DNA of 60,494 bases from Alphaproteobacteria bacterium (lineage in GTDB: Bacteria; Pseudomonadota; Alphaproteobacteria; DSM-16000; Inquilinaceae), in assembly GCA_028281925.1 (NCBI GenBank), contig JANQIX010000056.1, positions 1 to 60,494 on the forward strand. The letters are read 5' to 3'. This document shows, piece by piece, positions 1 to 8,632 of this stretch. Positions within the stretch are counted from its first letter, which is position 1. Every line of letters starts with the position of its first letter. The position numbers were made by a program, and so were the translations under genes. The notes beneath the pieces are model-generated. The model saw only the letters and a list, made by a program, of their open reading frames with translations. It was not told the origin of the DNA and did not search any database.

Positions 1-25
1 CTTCGCTAAACCGTCTGCGCTTCAT
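1..25 (-). CDS. IS3-family transposase OrfA, first eight residues only
   Basis: Only the codons for MKRRRFSE are inside the window. This opening is typical of the helix-turn-helix OrfA of IS3-family elements, which usually continues with EEQII. The Shine-Dalgarno sequence at about 31-40 is excellent and well spaced. The identification rests on eight residues and is therefore tentative. The rest of the gene lies to the left of the window. Confidence 0.45.
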
Positions 26-65
26 GAGCTCTCCTCCTCCATCGATCTAAAGGTGGAAAACTCCA
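1..65 (-). mobile_element. left end of an IS3-like insertion sequence (runs off window)
   Basis: Read on the minus strand, a strong ribosome binding site (GGAGGAGGAG) precedes an ATG opening MKRRRFSE, the usual beginning of IS3-family OrfA transposases. I place the outer end of the element near position 65, where the minus strand reads TGGAGTTTTCC and the reading frame of the neighbouring gene is about to stop. The boundary is inferred because the other end lies outside the window. No target duplication can be checked. Confidence 0.45.
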
Positions 66-385
66 ATTCGCAATGGCCCGGCTTCCGGGGGAGAGGTCAT
101 TCCGACAACAAACTTCAATGGAAACGGTTCGCCAGCAAGTTCATGTAGAATAGATGATCTCCCAACCTGCATAGATTCATCGCCTTCAAGGCCATAGTAT
201 TCGTCGAAATAGGAAGAAATATCATCTACTAGTTCGCTTTGATCTGGTTCTGGTACTGGTAGATCGCCCCAAAAGTCGGCCCAACCGCGTCCTATCCCTC
301 CCCGAGGGTCACCGGCAAAAGCTCTATCTGCCGCTTCACGTCCCGCGTATAAGAGTGTGACAAGATCGTAACTACCTTCCGTATG
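47..385 (-). pseudogene. continuation of the 386-1129 reading frame after an in-frame TAG
   Basis: After the TAG at 386-388 the same minus-strand frame stays open for another 112 codons, to a TAG at 47-49. The product reads like real protein (for example EGSYDLVTLLYAGREAADRA and WADFWGDLPVPEPDQSELV) and has the same composition as the upstream part. The last codons run into the presumed end of the IS. The simplest view is that one protein of about 360 residues has been split by a nonsense mutation and clipped at its C-terminus by the IS. Stop-codon readthrough is the alternative. Confidence 0.55.
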
Positions 386-1129
386 CTAGAATGTTATTGT
401 GCCTCCAGGTCGATCTGCAATTGTACCCTCCACCATTTCATGTTGAAGAATCCAATCATCAATGTAATTCCGCCCTGTTGGACCTAAAAGCGGAAAGAAT
501 TGAATACCGGCCCATCCAGCGTAATCTCCGCCGAAAGCTTTACTTGCCGCAGCGCTGGCGTCCACTATCCCAAACGGGAAGAGCAGCGGAACCTGACCAC
601 CGCTGGCTAAAATTTCGCTAGCAAGCCTTAGTGCAATTTCGTTGGACGCTGTCTGATTTAGCTCTATTGCGTCATTGCGATCCGTACCTGTCCGCGCCAT
701 TACCTGAGCAATAGTATACTCGGCAATGAGCAAACCTTGAAAATCAGTGTGCTCCGTGATGCCTTGATTGATATCAAGAGCGCCCCAGACAACTGTCCAG
801 ATCCCCACATCGATGCCGGATTTCGGCACCCAAGTATTTTCCTCATCTGGTTTCGGAACAGTAGTCTGCTGATTCCAAGTGTATATATTATCCGCCCAAG
901 TGAGTATCTCTTGATGAGTCCAGCTATCAAAATCCGGTTTTGGAGAACTCGGTGTGTCACTCATGAACCATAGCATGACTTTGTGCAGAGGGACTGCCAG
1001 GCTATTGCCATCCGGATCTTGCTCGACCGCCCGTCGAACAACGTCTTCGACAGCTCTCAAAACAGTGACTTCACTTTCCGAAAGCTTGTGCTGCCCGTAC
1101 TCCATCCTATATTCTTTAGTCACGGTCAT
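386..1129 (-). CDS. protein of unknown function, 247 aa, probably truncated by nonsense mutation
   Basis: I do not recognise a family. The protein is soluble and acidic, with many Trp and Tyr residues in the middle and no signal peptide or membrane segment. The frame continues beyond its TAG (see 47-385), so this is probably the first two thirds of a longer gene. Base composition is clearly more AT-rich than in the genes from 3.2 kb onward. It lies 45 bp downstream of the secreted protein at 1175-1981 on the same strand and is likely cotranscribed with it. An effector/immunity or other accessory pair is possible, but nothing in the sequence demonstrates it. Confidence 0.5.
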   Translation of the reverse strand: MTVTKEYRMEYGQHKLSESEVTVLRAVEDVVRRAVEQDPDGNSLAVPLHKVMLWFMSDTPSSPKPDFDSWTHQEILTWADNIYTWNQQTTVPKPDEENTWVPKSGIDVGIWTVVWGALDINQGITEHTDFQGLLIAEYTIAQVMARTGTDRNDAIELNQTASNEIALRLASEILASGGQVPLLFPFGIVDASAAASKAFGGDYAGWAGIQFFPLLGPTGRNYIDDWILQHEMVEGTIADRPGGTITF

Positions 1130-1174
1130 GTCGGATCTCCGATTTGGATGAATTGGTCAGCTTAGTGCCATGAG

Positions 1175-1981
1175 TTAGCGATCATGCAGATTCACAGATG
1201 GCACGCGCCAAACTTCAAGCAATTGGCGAATATGCTGATCAACTAATACAACTTGGATTGGCTGTATCAGTCGTAGATCAACATCGTAGGTCAGATTGAC
1301 AGTTTCGTACATTTTGTAGCTGACACTACAGCTTCTGATCTGAATACTCGGGATGCAACTCACTACGAAGGGACCACCAAATGGTACGGAGTAGTCAGAC
1401 GCATCGGTTACATAACTACCGGCCCATCGCTCTCTTGGAACCTGATCAATTGGCTCAATGAGGCATTCTCGCAGCCGCGGATTGATCATGCGGACGACAC
1501 CATCCTCGCAGTGGCGCTCTGCGGCGCTTTGATGGGAAATCTGCATTCCAAAGAAATCCGGCTGGGCAGCCCGGATGGCAAGGCGGCTTACCGGAATGAT
1601 GCCGTCGGCAAAGCGGATGCCTAGTCCTTGCGGAGATGGGAAGGTCATTCCTTCCGGTGCAGGAACGGTGATGAAGAATGCCGTTCCCGGGAGTGGATTT
1701 TCGGGACATCCGAGAGGTTCGTCTGGGTCAGCTGGCGCCGGGACATATTGTTCCCAGCTTGGCGGAACGGCCCTGATATGGTGCAGACGATCCATTGGCA
1801 GACGGAAGACCGTGCCATAGAGGGTCACATACAGCGCCTCATCGGTATCTTCCCGGCAGCTGCCGGAGTCGAAGGTGAAGGTGCCGAGAGATTGGCCACG
1901 CGCAGGCGACGTGCCCGCGGGGGAGAGCGTCAGAGCTAAAGCTGCCAACCCCATGCATGCAAACCGATTTGCTGTATTCAT
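1175..1981 (-). CDS. secreted protein of unknown function, 268 aa
   Basis: The N-terminus (MNTANRFACMGLAALALTL, then a small-residue stretch ending about residue 30) is a convincing Sec signal peptide, so the product should be periplasmic or secreted. The mature part contains six Cys (for example in GSCREDTDE, PLGCPENP, RHCEDG, RECLIE, VSCIPS, RSCSVS), which would allow disulphide bonds. The start has a good Shine-Dalgarno sequence (GAGGGAAGC). I know no family for it. It precedes the broken gene at 386-1129 and shares its lower GC content, which is consistent with acquired DNA. Confidence 0.6.
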   Translation of the reverse strand: MNTANRFACMGLAALALTLSPAGTSPARGQSLGTFTFDSGSCREDTDEALYVTLYGTVFRLPMDRLHHIRAVPPSWEQYVPAPADPDEPLGCPENPLPGTAFFITVPAPEGMTFPSPQGLGIRFADGIIPVSRLAIRAAQPDFFGMQISHQSAAERHCEDGVVRMINPRLRECLIEPIDQVPRERWAGSYVTDASDYSVPFGGPFVVSCIPSIQIRSCSVSYKMYETVNLTYDVDLRLIQPIQVVLVDQHIRQLLEVWRVPSVNLHDR

Positions 1982-3219
1982 GACCCCGCTTCCCTCTCGT
2001 CACGTCTCACGGCGCATCGCCGCCGGAGTGGGTTTGCGGGGCAACTCGCGGTGCCTGTCAACCTGCGACTGTTGGTTCCGGTCGATACGGAACCGAGGTA
2101 CGGGTTGAAGACGGAGGTGGGCGCGGACGGAGACGGCACCGCCGAACTTCGCGAATGGCCGCCCGGCATCGGTGTGGCGCCATTCGCGCGCCTGCTAGGA
2201 GTAAAGATCCAGTCGTTTCGACAGTTCAACACGGCCGTCCAGCCGCCCTTTGGTGGGTTCGAGCAGCCTCCAGGCCCTATCTGCCGTCGGATCGACTTTT
2301 GCGCGTCTTTCGCACGCATCCGGCATGCGCCACACTTGCTGGACCAACAGATTTGGCCCAGTGTTTGGAGTGGCTCTAAGAAGTGTTAACGCTAAGTGCG
2401 CCTAACATTTACCTAAACCACGGAAAATGTCCAGTGAAAATTGAACAAGATTCTAATCACTCACAATTCAGTATGTTGACCGTCTCAGGATTTTCTTGAT
2501 TAGCCATCTATTCGGAAACTCGAACACACATTATCTTACAATCCATCATGATAATATCTATCAGCCAACTTAATTTCGGGAAAATATATTCTGAATGCGC
2601 ACTTTCACGATGCCCGCTATCCGGCCAACTGGCCAAGTCTGGTGGCAATGGAACACGCAGGCTGGCGACCGATAGGCCTTGAAACATTCGCTCATGGAAT
2701 TGTGCAGTACGCGCACCGGCGGATGCGCGACGTCCATGGGACTGCCAGCGAAAGCGACTTCAGCCAAGCGGGTGCCGTGCCGCCGGGCCGGCCGGGAAGT
2801 TCGCCGGCCCACGCCCAGCGTGCGGTTCGCGGCGTCGAACGGCTGGATCAGACTGCGTCCATTTCGTTTCACGGGGCCCCGCCCGACGCACTCCACATCC
2901 GCGTCGTAAGCGTGCCGAAGCATTCATGCGATGTCGGCTCACTGTGCTCACCCAACCCGTGTCGGATACGAGACCGGGGAGGAACGCTGACCGCCCCACT
3001 CCGTAAGATCCCAAGACCAAGCAAATGCTCGATCGTTGCGCAGTTACGCGCACTGTGGTACCAGAACACTATGGGCGCCCTCTGTGCCGGGCAGCGACAC
3101 CACATCGTGGGCGGTCACGGAGTCAGCCCTCGATCTGAAAGACGGTTCGGCGTCGTCGTCTCTTCGGAGCGAAACACGGCGCGGTCGGTCAGGAAGCCGA
3201 ACTGGCGAGATCCGAGAGA
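1982..3219. other. gene-poor region, 1.24 kb
   Basis: No gene is convincing here. The best open frame is on the plus strand at 2051-2389 (GTG start, 112 codons, containing VPVDTEPRYGLKTE), which reads somewhat like protein but matches no family I know and has no clear ribosome binding site. The stretch 2390-2600 is markedly AT-rich and looks like a promoter or horizontally acquired DNA. Frames between 2640 and 3210 are rich in Arg, Ser and Pro in every phase and are most likely chance. Confidence 0.4.
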
Positions 3220-4185
3220 GTGTGCGGAGTGTCGAATAGATCGGATTGGCAGGAAGGGAAACTCGATCTCGCCGCGCGAGCGGCCTGGCTCTATTACATC
3301 GGCGGCAGAACGCAGGACCAGATCGCGTCTACGCTGAACATCTCACGGCCGGCGGCGCAACGGCTGGTCGCCTTCGCGGTCTCGGAGAAACTCATAAAGT
3401 TTCGCCTGGACCATCCGCTCGCAGACTGCATGGACATCGCCCAGAAGCTGCTGGACCGATTTGGCTTGGCGTTCTGCGACGTGGTGCCCGCAGACCCCTC
3501 ACAGCCGGGGGCGCATGGCGGCGTTGCCATCGCCGCCGCCAGATGGCTTGAGCAATACGCCGCACAATCGGCGCCACTTGTGCTGGCGATGGGCACCGGC
3601 CGCACGTTGCGGGCGGCGGTGGCGGAAGTCTCGCCAATGGGCCGGCCACAGCACAAGATCATCTCGCGGGTCGGCAATATGGCGCGCGACGGATCGGCCA
3701 GCGCCTTCGACGTCGCAATGCGGCTTGCCGACCATGTCGGTGCGCAACGTTATCCCATGCCCATGCCGGTGGTCGCGGAAACCGAGGAGGAGCGCGCGCT
3801 GCTTCAGGCACAGCGGTCGTTCCGCACGTTGTGCGACCTGGCGGCACAGGCCAAGGCAACGTTCGTCGGGATCGCCGGCATCGGCTGGAACACGGCCATG
3901 CACCGCGACGGCTTCATCACCGATGCCGAGTTGGCAGACTTGAGCGAGCGGGGTGCTGTCGGCGAGATCACCGGCTGGGCCTTCGATGCGGACGGACGCC
4001 TGCTGGATGGATCGGTCAACGCGAGGGTCGTCAGCCTGCCGTTGGAACAGCCCGCCAGCCGCCTTGTCGTTGCCGTCGGCGTCGGACCCGACAAGGTCGC
4101 GCCGATCCACGCCGCGCTGGGCGGCAAGCTGATCAACGGCCTGATCACCGACGAACTCACGGCCCAGGCGGTGTTGGCCGTCTGA
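3220..4185 (+). CDS. smoC: SorC/DeoR-type sugar-binding transcriptional regulator of the polyol operon
   Basis: A helix-turn-helix occupies about residues 15-60 (AAWLYYIGGRTQDQIASTL, then ISRPAAQRLV). A SorC-type sugar-binding domain fills the rest, with the phosphate-binding segment LAMGTGRTLRAAV at about 120 and a C-terminal GVGPDKVAPIHAAL. The length of 321 aa fits the family. The start is uncertain between GTG at 3220 and GTG at 3229. The gene lies 218 bp upstream of smoE in the same direction, and the gap contains a large palindrome on the probable smoE promoter. It therefore probably senses a polyol or its phosphorylated product and controls smoEFGK-smoS and the genes behind them. Confidence 0.85.
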   Translation: MCGVSNRSDWQEGKLDLAARAAWLYYIGGRTQDQIASTLNISRPAAQRLVAFAVSEKLIKFRLDHPLADCMDIAQKLLDRFGLAFCDVVPADPSQPGAHGGVAIAAARWLEQYAAQSAPLVLAMGTGRTLRAAVAEVSPMGRPQHKIISRVGNMARDGSASAFDVAMRLADHVGAQRYPMPMPVVAETEEERALLQAQRSFRTLCDLAAQAKATFVGIAGIGWNTAMHRDGFITDAELADLSERGAVGEITGWAFDADGRLLDGSVNARVVSLPLEQPASRLVVAVGVGPDKVAPIHAALGGKLINGLITDELTAQAVLAV

Positions 4186-4322
4186 TCGGCACGCATCGCC
4201 ACACCGCTTACAACGCCGGCATCGGATGGCAGGCATCTTCCCGGCACCTGACCGCTCGGGTCGTCAGCCCTGGCCGGTGACTGCCGGCAGAGCCCGACCA
4301 TACCCAACCTCACCCAACCGGG

Positions 4323-4352
4323 TTGACAAGGCATGGCGCGCGCGCGATCATT
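4323..4352 (+). promoter_or_regulatory. probable sigma-70 promoter of smoE
   Basis: A perfect -35 box TTGACA lies at 4323-4328. With a 17-bp spacer the -10 region falls at 4346-4351 (GATCAT), a weak match. Transcription would start near 4359, about 45 bases before the smoE start codon. The weak -10 box lies inside the palindrome at 4346-4376, as expected for a regulated promoter. Confidence 0.5.
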
Positions 4353-4376
4353 AGCTCAAACAATGAGCAGATGATC
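4346..4376. promoter_or_regulatory. interrupted palindrome, probable operator of the SorC-type regulator
   Basis: Two 13-base arms (4346-4358 and 4364-4376) flank the spacer AACAA. The inner parts GCTCA/TGAGC and the outer parts GATCAT/ATGATC are perfectly complementary; only two positions between them mismatch. The site covers the -10 region and start point of the inferred smoE promoter. Its position directly behind the regulator gene makes it the natural binding site for that regulator. Whether binding activates or represses cannot be read from the sequence. Confidence 0.6.
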
Positions 4377-4403
4377 AACTGCTGTTGGATGGAGGAAATC
4401 GGC

Positions 4404-5711
4404 ATGGGTATGCGCTTCGCGGCAACGTTCATGTCCGCGCTACTGGCTGGCACCGCACTCGCAGGGGCAGAGACGATCACGATCGCCACCGTCAACAATG
4501 GCGATATGGTTCGGATGCAGGCGCTTTCTGATCACTTCGCCGCAGGGCACCCCGATATCGATGTGGATTGGGTGATCCTGGAGGAGAACGTGCTGCGTCA
4601 GAACGTGACCACCGACATCGCCACGGACGGCGGCCAATACGATGTGATCACCATCGGCCAGTACGAGGTCCCGTTCTGGGCGGAACGCGGCTGGCTGCAG
4701 GCGCTTGACGACCTTGGCGACGATTACGACATCGACGATCTGCTTCCGGCAATTCGGGGCGGCCTGAGTGTCGACGGCACGTTGTACGCATCACCGTTCT
4801 ACGGCGAGAGCTCCATGGTGATGTACCGCACCGATCTCATGGACGCTGCAGGGCTTGAGATGCCCGACGCGCCGACCTGGCAGTTCATTCGCGAGGCCGC
4901 CGAAGCCATGACCGATACCGAGAACGGCATCTACGGCATCTGTCTGCGCGGCAAGCCTGGCTGGGGCGAGAACATGGCGTTCATGACGGCCATGTCCAAC
5001 TCTTTCGGCGCGCGGTGGTTCGATGAAGATTGGCGGCCGCAATTCGATACCGACGCGTGGTCCGACACGCTGACCTTCTACATTGATTTGCTGACCAATT
5101 TCGGACCGCCGGGGGCCGCCAATAACGGGTTCAACGAAAACCTCGCGCTGTTCCAGACTGGCCGCTGCGGCATGTGGATCGACGCAACCGTGGCCGCAAG
5201 CTTCGTAACCAACCCGGAGAACTCAGAAGTCGCCGACAGCGTCGGTTTTGCCCTGGCGCCCGACAACGGGCTCGGCCGGCGCGGCAATTGGCTGTGGGCC
5301 TGGTCGCTTGCCATACCGTCTTCTTCGGACGCACCTGAAGCGGCGCGTGCGTTCATTGCCTGGGCGACCGGGCCTGCCTACCTGGAACTGGTTGCTGAAA
5401 ACGAAGGCTGGGCGAATGTTCCGCCGGGCACCCGCAGGTCGCTCTATGAGAACCCCGCCTATCTTGAAGCGGCGCCGTTTGCGGAGATGACGCTGCGATC
5501 GATGGAAGTGGCCGATCCGCAGAATCCCACGGTGGATCCGGTCCCTTACGTGGGCATCCAGTTCGTGGCCATCCCGGAGTTTCAGGGCCTTGGCACCCAG
5601 GTGGGGCAGATCTTCGCGGCCGCGCTGGCGGGCCAGATGAGTGCCGAAGAAGCCCTTGAAGAGGCACAGGATCTGGCCGTCGAAGAGATGGAAGCCGCCG
5701 GATACCTCTGA
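4404..5711 (+). CDS. smoE: polyol (sorbitol/mannitol) ABC transporter, periplasmic substrate-binding protein
   Basis: This is a family 1 extracellular solute-binding protein of 435 residues. It starts MGMRFAATFMSALLAGTALA, a signal peptide with cleavage likely after AGAE, followed by ETITIATVNNGDMVRMQ. The ATG at 4404 is chosen because GGAGG lies at the right distance in front of it; the open frame upstream to 4323 covers the promoter. The mature protein would bind a sugar alcohol in the periplasm and deliver it to the permeases encoded next. Order and similarity match the smoEFGK transporter of Rhodobacter. Binding specificity is inferred from the dehydrogenases further downstream. Confidence 0.88.
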   Translation: MGMRFAATFMSALLAGTALAGAETITIATVNNGDMVRMQALSDHFAAGHPDIDVDWVILEENVLRQNVTTDIATDGGQYDVITIGQYEVPFWAERGWLQALDDLGDDYDIDDLLPAIRGGLSVDGTLYASPFYGESSMVMYRTDLMDAAGLEMPDAPTWQFIREAAEAMTDTENGIYGICLRGKPGWGENMAFMTAMSNSFGARWFDEDWRPQFDTDAWSDTLTFYIDLLTNFGPPGAANNGFNENLALFQTGRCGMWIDATVAASFVTNPENSEVADSVGFALAPDNGLGRRGNWLWAWSLAIPSSSDAPEAARAFIAWATGPAYLELVAENEGWANVPPGTRRSLYENPAYLEAAPFAEMTLRSMEVADPQNPTVDPVPYVGIQFVAIPEFQGLGTQVGQIFAAALAGQMSAEEALEEAQDLAVEEMEAAGYL

Positions 5712-5735
5712 TCTGAGGCAGGCCGATCCGCGGGC

Positions 5736-5763
5736 GAAGGGGCCGAGCACTCTCGCCCCCTTC
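5736..5763 (+). terminator. hairpin between smoE and smoF (intra-operon attenuator or mRNA stabiliser)
   Basis: GAAGGGG (5736-5742) and CCCCTTC (5757-5763) form a 7-bp stem, and an inner GAG/CTC can extend it around the loop. No T-run follows. Such hairpins after the binding-protein gene are common in ABC operons and give more binding protein than permease. The gap to smoF is 163 bp. Confidence 0.45.
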
Positions 5764-5874
5764 ACTGCGGTCACAGGTATCGGAACCTTTGCTGACAGCG
5801 CTGCGGCATGGCCAATGCTCCAGGCATTGTCCATGGCATGGGGCAAGGATAGCCGCCCAGCAGGGAGGTGAATA

Positions 5875-6741
5875 ATGGCTACACAGCATTCCCGTTCGGC
5901 CGCTCGCGCCATGATCGCCCCGGCCGTGTTCTTGTTGCTGGTCTGGATGCTGGTTCCTCTCTGCATGACGCTGTATTTCTCCGTATTGGATTACCGACCA
6001 CTACGGGGAACATTTGATTGCTGTGAGGGGTTGGATAATTATATTCGGTTCGTCTCATCAGGGGCCTTTCAAGAGAGTATCCTGACCACAATCCTCATGG
6101 TGGGCGGGATCCTCGTCATCACTGTCGGTGGCGGCATATTGCTCGCCCTCCTGCTGGATCAGGCAATTTGGGGGCGAGACATCGTCCGCATCCTCGTCAT
6201 CGCACCGTTCTTTGTGATGCCGACAGTTTCCGCTCTAGTATGGAAAAATATGTTCATGAATCCGGTCAATGGGCTTCTTGCCCATTTATGGCAGTTCTTT
6301 GGCCTCGAACCGGTTGACTGGCTTACACAATTACCACTCTTCTCGATTATAATGATTGTATCTTGGCAGTGGCTGCCATTTGCCACACTTATCCTGTTGA
6401 CTGCCATTCAGTCGCTCAATACGGAACAGGTGGAAGCCGCGGAAATGGACGGTGCCGGCCCGTTCAGCCGCTTCGGCTACATTATTCTTCCGCATCTTGC
6501 GCGCGCCATCACAGTCGTTGTTCTGATCCAGACCATCTTTCTGCTGTCGATCTTCGCCGAGATCTTTGTGACGACCGGCGGCGCCTTTGACACCCGTACG
6601 CTGACATACCTCGTCTACCAGCGCGTCATCGAGAGCCAGAACATTGGGCTCGGATCGGCCGGTGGGATCATGGCGGTGATCCTGGCGAACATCATCGCCT
6701 TGGGCCTGATGCGGATCGTCGGCAGAAACCTGGACGCATAA
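5875..6741 (+). CDS. smoF: polyol ABC transporter permease, first subunit
   Basis: A 288-residue integral membrane protein with about six transmembrane helices. The binding-protein-dependent transport signature follows the EAA pattern at about residues 185-205 (VEAAEMDGAGPFSRFGYI). It forms the membrane channel together with the product of the next gene and couples to SmoK. The start has a good Shine-Dalgarno sequence (GGGAGGTG). The first half of the gene (about 5950-6420) is visibly more AT-rich than its neighbours and uses codons such as ATA and TTA that are rare nearby, while the second half returns to the local style. This suggests a patchwork history. Confidence 0.88.
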   Translation: MATQHSRSAARAMIAPAVFLLLVWMLVPLCMTLYFSVLDYRPLRGTFDCCEGLDNYIRFVSSGAFQESILTTILMVGGILVITVGGGILLALLLDQAIWGRDIVRILVIAPFFVMPTVSALVWKNMFMNPVNGLLAHLWQFFGLEPVDWLTQLPLFSIIMIVSWQWLPFATLILLTAIQSLNTEQVEAAEMDGAGPFSRFGYIILPHLARAITVVVLIQTIFLLSIFAEIFVTTGGAFDTRTLTYLVYQRVIESQNIGLGSAGGIMAVILANIIALGLMRIVGRNLDA

Positions 6742-6755
6742 GGGAGGAGACAGTC

Positions 6756-7586
6756 ATGGCACGCGCGGTCTCAACCCGTAGCAAGGTCACGCTCACGGCA
6801 GTTGCGTGGACGATCGGGCTCTTGATCTTCTTCCCGATCCTCTGGACGATCTTGACAAGCTTCAAGCCGGAACCGCAGGCCATTGCCGATCCGCCAATGT
6901 TCCTGGACTTCGACTGGACATTGGAAAACTACGCACTGGTGCAGGAGCGTTCGGACTATCTGAATTACCTGTGGAATTCGATCCTGCTTTCGATCGGTTC
7001 GACGGTGCTGGGGCTGGCGATTGCCGTGCCGGCCGCCTGGTCGATGGCGTTTGTGCCCACCAAGCGCACCAAGGACGTCCTGCTTTGGATGCTGTCGACG
7101 AAGATGCTGCCGGCGGTCGGTGTTCTCTATCCCATCCGGCTTGTGCTGATCGAGGCGGACATGCTCGACACGAGGGTCGCCCTGATCTTCATCCTGACGC
7201 TCATCAACCTGCCGATCATCATCTGGATGCTCTACACCTACTTCAAGGAGATCCCGCGCGAGATCCTTGAAGCCGCACGCATGGACGGCGCGAGCCTGAG
7301 GGCGGAGATCCTGTACGTCCTCACCCCCATGGCGCTGCCCGGCATCGCGTCCACGGCCCTGTTGAACGTCATCCTGGCCTGGAATGAAGCGTTCTGGACG
7401 CTGACGCTGACAACGGTGGACGCGGCACCGCTGACGGCCTTCATCGTTCGGTATTCCAGCCCCGAAGGCCTGTTCTACGCCAAGCTGAGCGCGGCATCGA
7501 CCATGGCCATCGCACCCATCCTGATCATGGGCTGGTTCAGTCAGAAGCAACTGGTACGCGGCCTAACCTTCGGCGCGGTCAAGTGA
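6756..7586 (+). CDS. smoG: polyol ABC transporter permease, second subunit
   Basis: A 276-residue permease of the MalG type with six predicted membrane segments and the EAA loop [19 protein letters not shown] at about residues 168-187, which docks to the ATPase. The ribosome binding site GGGAGGAG lies at the right distance, 14 bp after the smoF stop. Its TGA overlaps a possible GTG start of smoK, which indicates translational coupling. It works with smoF as a heterodimeric channel for sugar alcohols. Confidence 0.9.
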   Translation: MARAVSTRSKVTLTAVAWTIGLLIFFPILWTILTSFKPEPQAIADPPMFLDFDWTLENYALVQERSDYLNYLWNSILLSIGSTVLGLAIAVPAAWSMAFVPTKRTKDVLLWMLSTKMLPAVGVLYPIRLVLIEADMLDTRVALIFILTLINLPIIIWMLYTYFKEIPREILEAARMDGASLRAEILYVLTPMALPGIASTALLNVILAWNEAFWTLTLTTVDAAPLTAFIVRYSSPEGLFYAKLSAASTMAIAPILIMGWFSQKQLVRGLTFGAVK

Positions 7587-7597
7587 GCGAGGAAACA

Positions 7598-8617
7598 ATG
7601 GGACGCATCACGCTCGAACAGGTACGCAAGGCTTTCGGCCCGACCGAGGTCATCCCGCCGCTTGATCTCAATATCGAAGACGGGGAATTCGTGGTCTTTG
7701 TCGGTCCGTCGGGCTGCGGCAAGTCCACGCTGCTGCGGCTGATTGCGGGGCTGGAGGACGTCACCAGCGGCCAGATCCAAATCGACGGGCAAGACACCAC
7801 GCGACTGCCGCCGGCCAAACGCGGCCTGGCGATGGTCTTCCAGTCCTACGCGCTCTATCCGCATATGTCCGTGCGCAAGAACATAGCCTTCCCCATGCGC
7901 ATGGCGGGCGTCGACCCCGCTGAACAGACCCGGCGGGTCGAAGCGGCCGCCAAGGTGCTGAACCTGACCGACTATCTCGATCGGCGCCCAGGACAGCTGT
8001 CCGGCGGGCAGCGCCAACGCGTCGCCATCGGGCGCGCCATCGTGCGCGAGCCGGCGGCTTTCCTGTTCGATGAGCCCCTTTCGAACCTGGATGCAGCACT
8101 TCGCGTCGGCATGCGGATGGAGATCTCCGAGCTGCACAAACGGCTCAAGACGACAATGATCTACGTTACCCACGATCAGGTCGAGGCGATGACCATGGCC
8201 GACAAGATCGTGGTACTGCAGGCCGGCGTGATCGAACAAGTCGGCAGTCCGTTGGAACTGTACAACCGCCCACGGAACATCTTTGTCGCCGGATTTATCG
8301 GCAGTCCAAAGATGAACCTGATGACCGGGCCGGAGGCCGCAAAGTATGGCGCCGCAACGATCGGCATCAGACCGGAACATATCAGCGTGTCCGAGAGCGA
8401 GGGCGTCTGGAAAGGCGAAGTCGGCGTATCGGAACACCTCGGGTCCGACACGTTTCTGCACATTCATGGAACCGGTCTGGGAGACACGATCACCGTGCGC
8501 GCGAGCGGTGAGATGGCTGTCCATCACGGTGACACGGTGTGGCTGACCCCGGACATGCAGAAGCTGCACAGATTTGGCGCTGACGGTCAGCGCATCGAAG
8601 ACCCGACGAAGCACTAG
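7598..8617 (+). CDS. smoK: polyol ABC transporter ATP-binding protein
   Basis: An ABC ATPase of the MalK/UgpC type, 339 residues from the chosen ATG. It has Walker [10 protein letters not shown] at about residue 36, Q-loop [11 protein letters not shown], signature LSGGQRQRV, Walker [12 protein letters not shown] and switch histidine in [10 protein letters not shown]. The C-terminal 110 residues form the regulatory OB-like domain ([10 protein letters not shown]). A GTG at 7583 overlapping the smoG stop is an alternative start, but the ATG at 7598 has GAGG in front and begins MGRITLEQV, which fits the family better. It powers uptake through SmoF and SmoG. Confidence 0.9.
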   Translation: MGRITLEQVRKAFGPTEVIPPLDLNIEDGEFVVFVGPSGCGKSTLLRLIAGLEDVTSGQIQIDGQDTTRLPPAKRGLAMVFQSYALYPHMSVRKNIAFPMRMAGVDPAEQTRRVEAAAKVLNLTDYLDRRPGQLSGGQRQRVAIGRAIVREPAAFLFDEPLSNLDAALRVGMRMEISELHKRLKTTMIYVTHDQVEAMTMADKIVVLQAGVIEQVGSPLELYNRPRNIFVAGFIGSPKMNLMTGPEAAKYGAATIGIRPEHISVSESEGVWKGEVGVSEHLGSDTFLHIHGTGLGDTITVRASGEMAVHHGDTVWLTPDMQKLHRFGADGQRIEDPTKH

Positions 8618-8632
8618 AGCCACGGTGAAGTG

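Noticed and set aside
1978..2319. 113-codon minus-strand frame upstream of the secreted protein
   Set aside because: It has no ribosome site or recognised pattern and overlaps the well-placed Shine-Dalgarno sequence of the gene at 1175-1981.
2642..3337. 231-codon plus-strand frame before the SorC-type regulator
   Set aside because: Its composition is that of random GC-rich sequence, it overlaps the regulator start, and the minus strand is equally open here (2570-2923).
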